A program made the translations under genes and the position numbers. The notes beneath the pieces were generated by a model. The model had not been told where the DNA came from, made no database searches, and saw nothing but the letters and a program-made list of their open reading frames with translations. 64,000 nt of DNA from Aradus depressus (Eukaryota; Arthropoda; Insecta; Hemiptera; Aradidae), in the NCBI GenBank assembly GCA_963662175.1, contig OY759221.1, positions 2,790,001 to 2,854,000 on the forward strand, in the 5' to 3' direction. Position 1 is the stretch's first letter, and every line of letters begins with the position of its first letter. This document shows positions 43,001-49,821 of the stretch, piece after piece.

Positions 43001-44408
43001 AGCAGTTCCTCAGTACTCCAATAATATTTATAATTTGCATACTTTTCATTGTCAAATATCAAAGAAGTGTGTAAATAGTACTTTTTAATTGAGCTAAATG
43101 GCAGCTATGACATCTTAAAGTGATATCGCCTACTAGCAAAGCGCTCTATCGTCGCTCAGTTTTACATTAGCTCCACTCTACTGTAGGAGTCCTAAATTTT
43201 GCCTATCCTATATATGTTTTTATTTAGTTTGTATTATAGCCGTGAGGACTCAATGGTAGCAGAGAGTGGGTGTCACTTGCAATGAGTGCCACTTGCAATG
43301 AGTGTCACTTGCAATGGAGATCCCACTACACGCCATGCTAGTACTTGTGTGCACATGTCTTTCTTCTTTCTTTAATTTTCTTTCAATTTTTATTATTATA
43401 CGTACTCACATTATATTCCTTGCAGCTCACTTCTATTTAATTTAAATATTATAATATTTGAATAATATTAGTCTTAATCGTGATATTGTATTTATTCTTC
43501 TATCATTTTTATTTAATTTCTACTTCGATCATATTCATTTTGTTTTGACTAAATTGCATGAATCTAAAAAAACGTGCATGTCTATTTTTTGGGGGAAAAT
43601 ACTCTTTAATGATATGTAACCTTCATAATTAAAACTTTAGGTGGGCGGCTGTCTGTACATTGAATATTTTTTAAACTGTTTGGGTCTTATACATATCAGG
43701 TTAATGGCGTCAGTTGCTCAGGCGTAGCGTGTTTGCCTACACAGCTCAAGTTTGCGGGTTTGAAACTCGGTTAAAGCCCTTATGTTGTTGTTTGTCTGGG
43801 AGGTGGAAAAACTTTGAGCACGCCGTCCATCGGATAGAACGTTAAGCTTGTACGATATTAGGTACTCGTTACGGACCCATACCCTAGGTGAATAAAAATT
43901 TAGGGTAGGCAACATTTAGTACTCTCAAAGTAGAGTTAACAGGGAAGGGATAAGATCATTGTGGGGGATGCTTAGGTCCCTAGGTGTACAGACCGGCCCT
44001 CCCAAGTACTCTAGGCGCGGTGTGAAACTGTGCTCTCTGTCCAGTTTGTTTTTCAATACTTTCTTAAATATTAATTATTCATTCATGTAACAGCTAACAT
44101 TTACTGTTCCGAGCTTCATGGGAGGGGGGTCTACCCCCCTGGCAATATTCTTGCTTCCTTGAAGTATATTTTTTTTTGTATTTATTATATTTGATTTTCT
44201 CTAATGTATATCTGTTATATATTTCAGACGCCCAGCTGGTTCTGAACACACCGTGCCCACGCCTGGAGTTCTGGACTCGGCGGAAAAGTCTCACAATCCG
44301 GATCACATTGGAGGCTACCAAGCAGCAATTCCCATTCTCACCGGCATCGAAACCAAATTTGGATTGAGTCTGCCAAAATTCAGCTTCGCCACTATGAGCC
44401 CTCAATAA
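17565..44408 (+). CDS. aralar1: Calcium-binding mitochondrial aspartate/glutamate carrier (aralar/citrin), 16 exons, N-terminus missing
   Basis: This protein exchanges mitochondrial aspartate for cytosolic glutamate plus a proton across the inner membrane, in the malate-aspartate shuttle, and is activated by cytosolic calcium. Joining 17565-17624, 17966-18108, 19255-19370, 20343-20482, 24219-24365, 25610-25751, 27207-27300, 30798-30888, 31618-31693, 32403-32521, 34026-34196, 35812-35952, 37021-37215, 38177-38279, 39574-39664 and 44228-44408 gives one open frame of 669 codons, with AG acceptors, GT donors and matching phases at every junction. Counting from the first visible codon, EF-hand loops lie at 63-74, 97-108 and 168-179. 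The three carrier signatures are PIDLVK (345-350), PMEIVK (444-449) and PADVIK (536-541). Family members are about 675-695 residues, so only about ten N-terminal residues are missing. They should lie on an upstream exon that joins in phase 0; I could not place it. No internal stops. Function is by family homology. Confidence 0.97.
17966..18108 (+). CDS. aralar1: aralar exon, codons 21-68, start of EF-hand 1
   Basis: 143 bases, preceded by a long polypyrimidine tract and CAG, followed by GTGAGT. Codes [10 protein letters not shown] and the family segment [14 protein letters not shown]. It ends inside the first EF-hand loop (D63, S65, D67), whose glycine codon is split over the intron. Confidence 0.96.
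18690..19112 (+). repeat. GC-richer intronic insert, probable retrotransposon trailer
   Basis: Inside an AT-rich aralar intron this block is clearly richer in G+C (for example GGCAGCTCCGCCGTGGCCTC) and ends in CCCCCAATAAACCAACCAA, like the 3' end of a non-LTR retrotransposon. No coding frame was found in it. Class assignment is inference. Confidence 0.45.
19255..19370 (+). CDS. aralar1: aralar exon, codons 68-107, EF-hands 1 and 2
   Basis: 116 bases between TTTCAG and GTAAGT. Completes EF-hand 1 (I70, S71, E74) and codes most of a second loop beginning at D97 (D97, S99, K101, G102). The fifth loop position is K rather than D/N/S, so this site may bind calcium weakly, as expected for the non-canonical hands of this family. 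The downstream donor intron has a 32-base four-copy tandem array. Confidence 0.95.
19489..19616. repeat. Minisatellite, 32 bp x 4, perfect
   Basis: Four identical tandem copies of a 32-base unit starting CTTGTCTCTGAAAATCTTAC, in the intron after aralar exon 19255-19370. Confidence 0.97.
19811..20054. repeat. Penelope-like terminal repeats as a near-perfect palindrome, sub-family B
   Basis: Arms of about 115 bases around a centre of roughly ten bases. Each arm contains GTGCTGACGATGGCGTAAGC then CGAAACCGGTACAC (minus 19889-19917, plus 19953-19983) and ends with the edge TTTGTGGAATTAGACAATAT plus flanking AATAAAATAAAA on one side and TTTTATTTTA on the other. Confidence 0.9.
20343..20482 (+). 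CDS. aralar1: aralar exon, codons 107-153
   Basis: 140 bases between TTTCAG and GTGAGT. Finishes the second loop (K107, E108) and codes the helical segment with [20 protein letters not shown], which matches the citrin LHFGKERKRHLTYAEFTQF block. Phase 1 in, phase 0 out. Confidence 0.95.
20532..20905 (+). repeat. Repeat family 2, copy
   Basis: Starts CCCAGCTAGATGTATAGGGG and continues GTTATGTAATCGG, ACGATAACTACCGATAGAAT and CCCATAAGGACACCTATTGA, in family order. It follows an aralar donor site directly, within the intron. Confidence 0.75.
20906..22784. other. Intronic stretch, pyrimidine-rich in the middle
   Basis: No gene seen. From about 21940 to 22600 the + strand is dominated by T and C (many CTTTTCTTT words), giving spurious open frames. 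No repeat family recognised. Confidence 0.5.
22785..23205 (-). repeat. Repeat family 2, copy
   Basis: Contains GACAGATGTCGTCCTTAAGG, TTTCATGTCGATATGTTCAT, TACATCGGCATGC and the end ACCGATTACATAACTTGCGG. Confidence 0.75.
23687..24017 (+). repeat. SINE family 1, copy 6
   Basis: Nearly complete: GGGGCGCAGTGGTATGCGTG head, GGGTTCGAAACCCGACC B-box, body and tail GGGCATGAGTCATAATAACT. An imperfect TSD is possible (GTACGTGTA / TTATGTGTA). Confidence 0.88.
24219..24365 (+). CDS. aralar1: aralar exon, codons 154-202, EF-hand 3
   Basis: 147 bases, 49 whole codons, acceptor TTTAG and donor GTAAGA. Contains a loop at 168-179 with D168, D170, S172, G173, I175 and D179. The last position is D instead of the usual E. 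GC-richer than the flanking intron, as are the other exons. Confidence 0.95.
24727..24907 (+). repeat. SINE family 1, copy 7 (partial)
   Basis: Body only, from TTCAAATGGGACGTTAAGCG to TAGTAGGCGATATGAC; head and tail lost. Confidence 0.75.
25610..25751 (+). CDS. aralar1: aralar exon, codons 203-250
   Basis: 142 bases. Codes a segment with [19 protein letters not shown], matching the VSFSYFNGFNSLLNNMELI region of citrin. It ends in LTK plus one base, which joins the next exon to give TKEEF. That join selects the donor GTGGGT at 25752. Confidence 0.94.
25805..26350 (-). repeat. Repeat family 2, full-length copy
   Basis: About 545 bases from GTCGGTGAATCACCGGCAAC through TTTTTGAGTT-type and TGTCGTCCTTACGG blocks to TATACTTCGTATAGCTGAGG. 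It parallels 60525-61068 from end to end, which defines the family's limits. No open frame is conserved between them. Confidence 0.8.
27207..27300 (+). CDS. aralar1: aralar exon, codons 250-281
   Basis: 94 bases between TTGCAG and GTATGT. Codes [20 protein letters not shown] and the following HQRG turn; the [10 protein letters not shown] block is diagnostic of the family. Codon 281 is split GG/G across the intron. Confidence 0.95.
27520..27790 (-). repeat. Repeat family 2, partial copy
   Basis: GATCGGTGAATCTCCGGCGA, TTACTTACATAGGGGTTTCC and ACCGATTACGTAACTTCCC, with the middle deleted. Confidence 0.7.
27945..28054. repeat. Penelope-like edge palindrome
   Basis: Arms about 45 bases (CATTTGTAATGTCTAATTGC / GCAATTAGACATTACAAATG) around a short centre. 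The edge motif is a variant of TATTGTCTAATTCCACAAA. The hammerhead-like core is not included, so the inverted join lies outside it. Confidence 0.75.
28160..28378 (+). repeat. SINE family 1, copy 8 (partial)
   Basis: From CCTTGAGCACGCCGTACTTC to GGGCATTACCCACAATAACT; head missing and internal deletions. Confidence 0.72.
28430..28870. mobile_element. Penelope-like fragment bounded by inverted sub-family C repeats
   Basis: Minus-strand GGCCCTGAAGAGATAAATAG at 28467-28504 and plus-strand GACCCTGAATGAGGAAATAG at 28786-28827 are inverted copies. Each is followed by TTTCC..AAA..TTGGCCAAA and a CAGA edge. The 280 bases between are AT-rich and code nothing recognised. Confidence 0.7.
29368..29560 (+). 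repeat. SINE family 2 (tRNA-derived), copy 1
   Basis: CGTGGCCGTGTGGACTAGAG with a B-box GGTTCGAATCC about 55 bases later looks like a tRNA-Ser/Leu-type head. It is followed by a non-tRNA body (AATAACACCGTTATAGACGC). The tail meets a second copy in opposite orientation. Confidence 0.72.
29575..29757 (-). repeat. SINE family 2, copy 2, inverted
   Basis: Minus-strand copy: CCACGAAATAAAACTCTCCC, GGATTTGAACCCGAAACC and ATGCGACCAAAGTCTTACGC mirror the plus-strand copy. The two lie tail to tail with an A/T-rich junction. Confidence 0.72.
29758..30797. other. Intronic stretch, nothing recognised
   Basis: AT-rich intron between aralar exons, without a recognised repeat. Part of the 30240-30660 segment has mixed composition but no family signature. 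Confidence 0.5.
30798..30888 (+). CDS. aralar1: aralar exon, codons 281-311, last regulatory-domain exon
   Basis: 91 bases between TTTTCAG and GTAAGT. Codes [20 protein letters not shown] and a following helix, matching the RMTLADIERIAP segment that links the EF-hand domain to the carrier domain. Phase 2 in, 0 out. The intron after it holds the U6 snRNA. Confidence 0.94.
31029..31134 (+). ncRNA. U6: U6 spliceosomal snRNA (gene or very recent copy)
   Basis: About 106 bases match U6 end to end: the 5' stem-loop with a TTCG tetraloop, the ATACAGAGAAGATTAGCATG catalytic core, the CCCCTGCGCAAGG internal stem and the GTGAAGCGTTCCA 3' end, followed by seven T's as a Pol III terminator. Compared with the vertebrate 5' hairpin, both partners of one pair are changed together to A-U and a neighbouring pair is G-U, so the stem is kept. 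U6 base-pairs with U2 and the 5' splice site in the spliceosome. It lies in an aralar intron, same strand. CCTATAG about 35 bases upstream is a possible TATA element, but I cannot show a convincing PSE. Confidence 0.93.
31618..31693 (+). CDS. aralar1: aralar exon, codons 312-337, start of carrier domain
   Basis: 76 bases between TTCACAG and GTAAGT. Codes the [11 protein letters not shown] segment that opens the first carrier repeat, with the small-residue GSVAG helix packing motif. Ends in phase 1. Confidence 0.94.
31909..32306. mobile_element. Tigger-like MITE remnant
   Basis: CAGCAGACTCCCTCTTATCC at the left is mirrored by GGTTAAGAGGGAATCTACCG at the right, the same terminus style as the Tigger-like MITE at 10678. 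The interior has a minus frame without convincing transposase motifs. It is intronic, just upstream of aralar exon 32403. Confidence 0.6.
32403..32521 (+). CDS. aralar1: aralar exon, codons 337-376, first carrier signature
   Basis: 119 bases. Codes [19 protein letters not shown], the first Px[DE]xx[KR] signature (P345, D347, K350), followed by the matrix loop ending NSWDCFKK. Acceptor GCTAG, donor GTTAGT. Nearly identical to other insect and vertebrate members over this stretch. Confidence 0.96.
33060..33410 (+). pseudogene. Non-LTR retrotransposon 3' ORF fragment
   Basis: Broken frames code GFWxKW-like and HCHV-type remnants, ending with [12 protein letters not shown], a zinc-knuckle-like segment typical of the C-terminus of jockey/R1/I-type ORF2 after RNase H. 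Shares GCAGGAAATGTGGCGA with 52020-52325, so both derive from one family. Confidence 0.5.
33432..33796 (+). repeat. SINE family 1, copy 9, full length with 12-bp TSD
   Basis: TACTATTTTTTA at 33432-33443 and 33785-33796 flanks a complete element with GAGGGCGCCGGTAGCTCAGT head and CATAAAACCTAAC tail. Confidence 0.92.
34026..34196 (+). CDS. aralar1: aralar exon, codons 377-433, transmembrane helices 2-3
   Basis: 171 bases, 57 whole codons, between ATTAG and GTAAGT. Contains [20 protein letters not shown], the family's helix-2 block and substrate-contact region, then VIAGGC, which opens the second carrier repeat. Confidence 0.96.
34424..34737 (+). repeat. SINE family 1, copy 10
   Basis: Starts in the B-box (TGTTCGAAACCCGGCCGAGA) and ends TGTCATAGTAACTAAC; an internal AGATCTCGTA insertion is seen near the tail. 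Confidence 0.75.
34738..35811. other. Intronic stretch
   Basis: No gene. A 24-26-base unit (CGGATTATATACGTATATGA) is repeated twice at 35672-35723. A block at 35222-35465 ending TTTCATTTGATACCGCACCT resembles a segment at 32985-33010 and may be a further repeat family. Confidence 0.4.
35812..35952 (+). CDS. aralar1: aralar exon, codons 434-480, second carrier signature
   Basis: 141 bases, phase 0 at both ends, TTTCAG acceptor. Codes [17 protein letters not shown] with the second signature (P444, E446, K449), then a matrix segment ending FGLYK. Clean and intact. Confidence 0.96.
36019..36256 (+). repeat. SINE family 1, copy 11 (internal deletion)
   Basis: GGGGCGCCGGTATATTGCGG joins the A-box start directly to the B-box. 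The body and tail follow with gaps. Confidence 0.78.
36605..36836 (-). repeat. SINE family 1, copy 12
   Basis: Minus-strand copy ending at the head, ACCACTAAGCTACCGGCGCC at 36815-36834. The body is diverged and the tail truncated. Confidence 0.8.
37021..37215 (+). CDS. aralar1: aralar exon, codons 481-545, helices 4-5 and third signature
   Basis: 195 bases, the largest exon. Codes [20 protein letters not shown] (the RDIxFSAIYFP family block), the turn SGVTAGIPS and the third signature PADVIK at 536-541. Between TTTCAG and GTAACC. Confidence 0.97.
37268..37580 (+). repeat. Repeat family 2, partial copy
   Basis: Follows the aralar donor at 37216 by about 50 bases: CCCAGCTAGACAAAGTATAG, GGGAAGTTATGTAATCGGTC, AACTCCCGATAGAATTAACA. 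Confidence 0.72.
37601..37811 (+). repeat. SINE family 1, copy 13 (partial)
   Basis: From GCCGAGGCCCTTTGGATTTT to GGGCATGAGTCATAATAACT, with an internal deletion in the body. Confidence 0.75.
38177..38279 (+). CDS. aralar1: aralar exon, codons 546-580
   Basis: 103 bases between TCGCAG and GTAACT. Codes [19 protein letters not shown] and [12 protein letters not shown], the matrix helix of the third repeat. One base of the next alanine codon is carried over the intron. Confidence 0.95.
39125..39215 (-). repeat. Penelope-like terminal repeat, sub-family A
   Basis: Minus strand CTGAAGATGGTAGCAATACC then GAAAGTACTC (39165-39194), with the edge TTTGTGAAATGGACAATATT at the outside. A solo copy, with no inverted partner nearby. 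Confidence 0.75.
39574..39664 (+). CDS. aralar1: aralar exon, codons 580-610, helix 6
   Basis: 91 bases between GTGCAG and GTAAGT. Codes [20 protein letters not shown] then YLYVDFGG, matching the RSSPQFGVTLLTYELLQ block that closes the carrier barrel. Confidence 0.95.
39995..40170. repeat. Direct duplication, unit 1
   Basis: GAAAACATCAAATCGATACA ... ACAATAAGGTGTATA ... ACACAAATATAAAAA recurs in the same order and strand at 41392-41545. Diverged, about 150 bases. Confidence 0.6.
40165..40395 (-). repeat. Repeat family 2, partial copy
   Basis: GGGTGAATCTGCGGCAATGT, ACTCTTTGGGCTACATATC and GATACATTTATTACATGGGC. Confidence 0.7.
41392..41545. repeat. Direct duplication, unit 2
   Basis: Second copy of the block at 39995-40170, with a longer A-run in the middle (41488-41501). 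Confidence 0.6.
41546..43119. other. Intronic stretch, nothing recognised
   Basis: Part of the last aralar intron. Several open frames (for example 41905-42135 and 42398-42595) have no family signature and are probably chance in AT-rich DNA. Confidence 0.5.
43120..43211 (-). repeat. SINE family 1, copy 14 (short fragment)
   Basis: GATATCGCCTACTAGCAAAG to AGGAGTCCTAAATTTTGCCT only. Confidence 0.7.
43268..43319. repeat. Short tandem repeat, about 17 bp x 3
   Basis: TGTCACTTGCAATGAG repeated three times with one substitution, next to a SINE fragment. Confidence 0.85.
43703..43938 (+). repeat. SINE family 1, copy 15
   Basis: Head GTCAGTTGCTCAGGCGTAGC, B-box GGGTTTGAAACTCGG, body with internal deletion; ends near AAAGTAGAGTT. 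Diverged. Confidence 0.78.
44228..44408 (+). CDS. aralar1: aralar terminal exon, codons 610-669 plus stop
   Basis: 181 bases from TTTCAG to TAA at 44406-44408. Codes the soluble C-terminal tail with [20 protein letters not shown], matching the [20 protein letters not shown] tail of citrin, and ends SFATMSPQ. This tail folds back on the EF-hand domain in solved family structures. Confidence 0.95.
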
Positions 44409-44703
44409 TGCAAAAACATTGTGTCTCTAAACTGTGTACAACCTGAGGGTAAACTATAAATGTTTCACAAATCCCTCAAATGTTCGTCATATCTTGTTAT
44501 TCGCGTTTATATTATATTTATATTATATTATATTTATATCTAAAAATTGTTAAACATATTTTTGAAACTATATATTTGTTTAAGTGCACCATCTAGGCCA
44601 CATGTTATATATTTTAAAATGAAATTCTAAAGCTTTAAATGCGTATTTTCGAATAATGCTTTTAATATTTGTGATCTTATTTTTTTATTTGAAAAATAAT
44701 AAA
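44409..44703 (+). other. aralar 3' UTR with poly(A) signal
   Basis: AT-rich sequence after the stop codon. AATAAA at 44698-44703 is the first canonical polyadenylation signal I see and is followed by a T-rich stretch. The transcript probably ends shortly after; another AATAAA-like run lies near 44816. Confidence 0.6.
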
Positions 44704-45474
44704 GTATTTCTCTTATTTTTGTCATTCAAATGTTTCTTTCTTGTTGTTTTATTGGCATTTAATTTTTATTATTTTTTTTTAAATAATAGCTCTATAAAAA
44801 TGTCTTTCTTCGTAAAATAAAACACCTTGGTGCGAATTTTTAAACGTTTTTGCATATTTGCCAAAAAATATATATATATTCTACCAAAATGCCAGTTTTT
44901 TTTTTCTACCTTTGATTTTCAATTATTTCCTTATACATATATTCATGAAAATAATAATTATATTACACTCTCCAAACGGTATTTGTATTGAATAGTTTTA
45001 AAAAAAGTGAAGTCAGATTATCTTTTTTCTTGAGCACCATCAATTTATTGTTATGATTGTGTGAGAGGCGCCACAAAATTTAAATTTAGTGTTGTGTGGG
45101 TTATTTATTTATTGTCTTCCAATTTTTCTTCCAAAAACACCATATTAGTTCAGGAAAAAATTAAAATAATAAAATAAGAATATTGTAACTGTTGGTCGTG
45201 TTGGGAAGATGAGATCTGTCTTTTATGCAACTGGCACTCGCTGGGGTCGAGGTCGCCAAGTCAACGAACATTTATTCTAGCCAGTGGTTGGCCCAGATAA
45301 ATGCAAAGAACTAATCCAAGTTAAAGTTCTTAAATTAATTCAGTTTAAGAAAGAAGTGTGCTGAAGCGTCAAAGAAAAGTGAAGTTTTGGTAGAGTAAAT
45401 GACAGTTACAGACAAAAAAAACGTTTCTAGCTTTGAAATTTATTGAGATATTTAAAAATGATGTTAATTACTCT

Positions 45475-45692
45475 AGAGGGTGCCGGTTGCTGAGTAGGTG
45501 GCGCGCTAGCCTACTGAGCTTAAGATTGCAGGTTCGAAACCCGGACTGTTGATGTTTTATTTGGGAGGTAAAAACCTTGAGCACGCCATTGGACGTTAAG
45601 CGATAGTCTCGAACCAGTGCGATCTGAGGTACTCGATAAAGACCACGTTCCTACCTTGGATAACTAAACCTCAGCAGACCAAATCCAGATAC
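45475..45692 (+). repeat. SINE family 1, copy 16
   Basis: GAGGGTGCCGGTTGCTGAGT head and GGTTCGAAACCCGGAC B-box are clear; the 3' half is diverged and truncated. Confidence 0.78.
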
Positions 45693-46252
45693 CTTTCTCT
45701 CTAAACAGTTTTTTTCTATACTCTTATATCGTATCTCTTATAATTATTAATAATTATTTATTTGTGTAACATTTAACAATTACTCTACCAAGCTTCGAGT
45801 GGCTATTTGTATAGGAGCTAGAGGTTGTCCAATGACAGACGCACCATGGAAACCAGAGGTTTTTTTTTTTGTCTTTCACATAAAAAACATGACCACTGTT
45901 CATGCATTTTCGTCTTATTTTTGTGGTGTTGGTCATAATCCCTGGTATTTTGGGTTAGGTGCTACAAGTTTGTGAATAATTGTCAAGTATATACAATTGT
46001 AATAAAAAAAAAAAAAAAAAACGTTATAAATGAGAGATGTTATTAATTAAAGATTGAGATATGTTTTATACTGAATTATTTCTTATAAGATTTAAGCGCT
46101 GTTTGAATTTTAAAATTGTATTTAAATGGAAGAAATGTATTGAAACTTGTTGAAAGACTATCTGTACTTTTGAGGCCCTTTAAAGTTCTTTTCAGTGAGG
46201 CACTTGAATAAATCTATGAACAAAACATGTGTTTCTCTCTATTGAAAATTTT

Positions 46253-46380
46253 GAACACGTCGTACTTCGGATGGTCCTGAGCATGTGCGATGGTGAGGTT
46301 TAACAAGTACCTGTTTAACAAGACCCCTAACCTTAGTTAGACAAAATCTAAGACTCCCATGATATAGTCGGGCTCATCTC
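46253..46380 (+). repeat. SINE family 1, copy 17 (fragment)
   Basis: From ACGTCGTACTTCGGATGGTC to ATAGTCGGGCTCATC. Confidence 0.6.
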
Positions 46381-46516
46381 ACACCACATCGGATTCTTCT
46401 CAGAGCCATTTATGAATACTTGGAGCTTGTTTGGGTAACGTTTCACGACCATACTGAAGAACAGATTGGTTTAAATAACTATAGTACTGGTCCTCATCTT
46501 GGATCTGTTAAGTTAG

Positions 46517-46741
46517 TTAAAATTCCATCGGTCTTTCAGTTATCTTCAGTCTAATGACACAACAAACAGAAGTTACCTTGTTTTTTTTTATACTTGACTG
46601 TTTTCTTAGACCTACGGATAACATAACTTTCAAATAAAAAAGGGTAGCAATAAGTAAGGGCTGAAGACCTTCTGGGTCGAAACAGTCTGCCTGGGTCACA
46701 GACAGACAGAATAGTGAGAACGCTAAAAACATCTTATTCAT
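46517..46741 (-). CDS. Short frame with a signal-peptide-like start
   Basis: The minus-strand frame begins MNKMFLAFSLFCLSVTQADC, which has the n-, h- and c-regions of a secretion signal, and a possible donor (GAAG/GTCTTC) follows shortly. It could be the first exon of a small secreted protein. No downstream exon was recognised. The complementary strand carries a hammerhead-like CTGAAGA...GAAAC motif, so it may equally be repeat sequence. Confidence 0.2.
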   Translation of the reverse strand: MNKMFLAFSLFCLSVTQADCFDPEGLQPLLIATLFYLKVMLSVGLRKQSSIKKNKVTSVCCVIRLKITERPMEF

Positions 46742-47008
46742 AGATCTATCTATTCAAGCCCTTCATGGCTACTCTAAAGTGCTCTTAAAACATTTTTATT
46801 ATAATTTTTGTCACTCAAGGAACTGAGATGTTAAGAGATATGGATTTCCATTAAAAAATAATTCAAGGCATAAATGTGAGGCCAAAAGACCGTTATAACA
46901 ATGCTGGTTTCTTGCGATGACGAAAATAACTGGTCGATAGAAGATCCTCTCCCGTCAATTGGAGGACCTTCTATGCAGCGTGAAACCTGAAACATGACCT
47001 TGAAAAGT

Positions 47009-47115
47009 TGCTTTTTCTACTTTCTGTGGGAAATGAACACAAAATTTCTTACCTTTCCATCTATCAAAGTGCATATATATTTTTTTTTTACACTCTGTTA
47101 TTCAATACTATTCAA
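47009..47115. repeat. Direct repeat, unit 1
   Basis: GCTTTTTCTACTTTCTGTGG, CACCTTTCC-like and CCATCTATCAAAGTGCATAT are repeated at 47430-47533 with few changes. Confidence 0.8.
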
Positions 47116-47429
47116 CTATTTATTCTTGTAGAAGTAAATATTTGTTTTTTTAATTAATGAAAAACAAACAAGGAATCGAAAACTTGGAAAATATATAAAG
47201 CTTCACGTAAGTGAAGGGGTCGGTCATGATTTTAAAATTCCTTTCCAATAAAACTAAGATTTTCTTTTAGAAGTCCAGCCTAGTCCTATTCTTTATTATT
47301 CTATATATATTCTTAATTCACTGGTGATAACTTTCTTGCGCATATTAATTATCAGCTCTCTCATACGTCAACTTTGATGAGGAATGTAGCAGAACATCTT
47401 GAGGATCCATCTGTTTATGTGAGGCACCT

Positions 47430-47533
47430 CTTGCTTTTTCTACTTTCTGTGGTAAATGGACACAAAACTTCTCACCTTTCCATCTATCAAAGTGCATATT
47501 ATTTTTTTACACTCCTTTGTTCAATACTATTTT
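47430..47533. repeat. Direct repeat, unit 2
   Basis: Second copy of 47009-47115, same orientation, about 420 bases apart. A local segmental duplication or two copies of one dispersed element. Confidence 0.8.
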
Positions 47534-49587
47534 GAGTATTACAGAGGCATCTCTGCTTGTTATTTGTTATTTTAATTTAATATTTGTAATTACAAAATTC
47601 CCTCGAACATTACACTTGCTTGAAGCACACTCAACCACCTCATCGTGATAATTATCATCAAAAATCTATTTAAATTTCATTTTTTTTTTTAAATTCATTT
47701 TTATACATTCTTAGAAAACGCATATATATATATATATATATATATTTTTTTAAATAAACGTCTAATCTAGAATAAATTTAATAATATCAGTGCCTATTAT
47801 AAGGCTGCATACTGATGAGGAGTCGTTCTGAACAATAGTCTCGGAAGAGGTCTTTGCAGTTGATGTCGTTCTGGTGTAAGTCTTAAAGATCAGCCGAAAT
47901 ACTCCGTGCTTTCACTCAGATCATTATCACTTACTACCAGCCGCTCTGTTGAGGCAGTTCTAAATTTGACCAATTCAACTCTAATATAAGTATATGGCTC
48001 ATTAACGAGTCTATGAAATTATAGTGAAATATGCACATAATGTATTTGACTGAAGCTTTTTGCTAGCTTATTTATAAAATATAATAATTATTTTTATTAA
48101 TAAATGTCTGTTTTATTTGGCTCTCCGCACCCTGGATATTTCTACTCTTCAAATAGAAAAACAAATGTAATAATAATTTCATTCAATCCAATTTGTTTCC
48201 ATATTTTCTCCCTTTCCTTAGAATCCTTGTGCTGTAATCCAAATATTTGCTTGGACCTTCAACTAATTCTTCCTTGAATGCTGTTCTAAACACTCGTATA
48301 TTGCAGCAGTGTTGAAAGAAACCGTGCATGAGGCGAAACTAAATAAAAAATATTAAGGCGTAGTCAAGGTCAACGCCGCGGCGCGCCTTAGATTTTCCGT
48401 GAAAACGTCGGGATAAAGTAATTTTTCATTTTCTTTTCGATGCTGCCGTAGCTTTTGCATTTGCTCGGCACTAGACTTTTTAGGTTTTTTAAATTCCTTT
48501 TGATGCGAGCTTTCCTGTGATTTGCGTTTTCTATAATTCCGAGGATATTTACGATTCATATGAGACATCTTTAATTTTTTTGCAATTTTCAATTTAATAC
48601 CTAATTTTTAAATATATTTCGGCCAATATTTTTATTATTTCACTTTGAGCTCTAGTAGTGCTCCCCAACCTCTTTACAATGACACCCGAATCAATGTCCT
48701 ATCTAAACGCATTATTACGCTACACTAATTTCTAATTTTACACAACGCTAATCGCAACAATCATCCGCCGGCGCCCACACTAGCCCGATAACGTCACATG
48801 CAAAACAAACACTGCACAACAAACACATACAGACATGCTCTTTCCATTGTGACCTCAACCGTTGTTATCGCATTATTAGTCTCTTAGTTATTATCGATTG
48901 AAATCTGACGGTATTTTGTAACACAAGAAAGTTTGACCGGCTATCACTGTGCTTAACGAGCGAATAGACGCTTTCATGTCAATAAAAACCCTGCAGTTTG
49001 GCAGACGCCGGGGCGATACTACCGGCCAGTTGTGCGCACTCTCGGTCTGGGGAGGCCCTTGTACTGTTCACTTTCCTCCAAAGTGCATTTCCTTCACACC
49101 TTTTTAATTTCATGACCAATTAGAAGACATTTTTTTGACACTAAACGCCACCATACATCATTGCGCAGTAGTTGAAGTCTCACTTGAGATATTAGCTGGT
49201 TAATCCGAAACCTATACTTCTGGAAGCTTCTACAATTGTATGTTTGCTTTAATTTAAATGTATACATTGTGTACAAATATCAGATATATATTTTTTAAGA
49301 AAATAGCCTCAATTATTTCACTATTTTATTTTGTTGTTCTGTTATATTTTGTTAACTTGACGTTAAGGAATTAAATAAATACAATGAAAAAATCGTCTTA
49401 TTGTTTTATTGATAATAATCAATCCCTAATACCTTATTTACGATAATCACATCGTCTTCCTCCACTCTATATCCATATTTTCAACACCCTGAATTGTTAT
49501 GACGACATCTCTGGAGAGAAATTTTAATTTCTCTTTCAATTTCTTTTATGTTTGTAGAAATAATAGCCCTGGAAAAGTAACGTAGGT
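47534..49587. other. Stretch with no recognised gene
   Basis: A TA-run at about 47724-47747, a scrap of minus-strand SINE family 1 near 47937-47985 and one basic open frame (listed separately). The 48640-49090 part is richer in G+C (CGCCGGCGCC near 48768), which could be a promoter-like or transposon-terminal region; no transcript structure is visible. Confidence 0.45.
48353..48592 (-). CDS. Short lysine-rich open frame, unknown
   Basis: A 79-codon minus-strand frame beginning MKIAKKLKMSHMNRKYPRNY, very basic throughout, with SSAEQMQKLRQHRKENEK in the middle. Similar basic segments occur in the N-terminal regions of some insect transposon ORFs, which is why I list it, but no catalytic motif is visible. 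The surrounding 48.6-49.1 kb is somewhat richer in G+C. It could be a transposon fragment or chance. Confidence 0.2.
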   Translation of the reverse strand: MKIAKKLKMSHMNRKYPRNYRKRKSQESSHQKEFKKPKKSSAEQMQKLRQHRKENEKLLYPDVFTENLRRAAALTLTTP

Positions 49588-49755
49588 AGATGAACATATT
49601 TTTATGAAATTTTTCATATGATGTATAATTTTTTTTGACAAAAGTCTCCAATGGAGGATGAGGTATAATTCTGGTATTCAAGGCCAACAAGGAGACAAGC
49701 AAAAGACATTTATCCTCGATCTGAGCCACATTTTGAGTTTCCTTTTTCCTTATAG

Positions 49756-49821
<66 letters not shown>

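Noticed and set aside
44094..44405. 103-codon minus-strand frame
   Set aside because: Antisense shadow of the terminal aralar exon.
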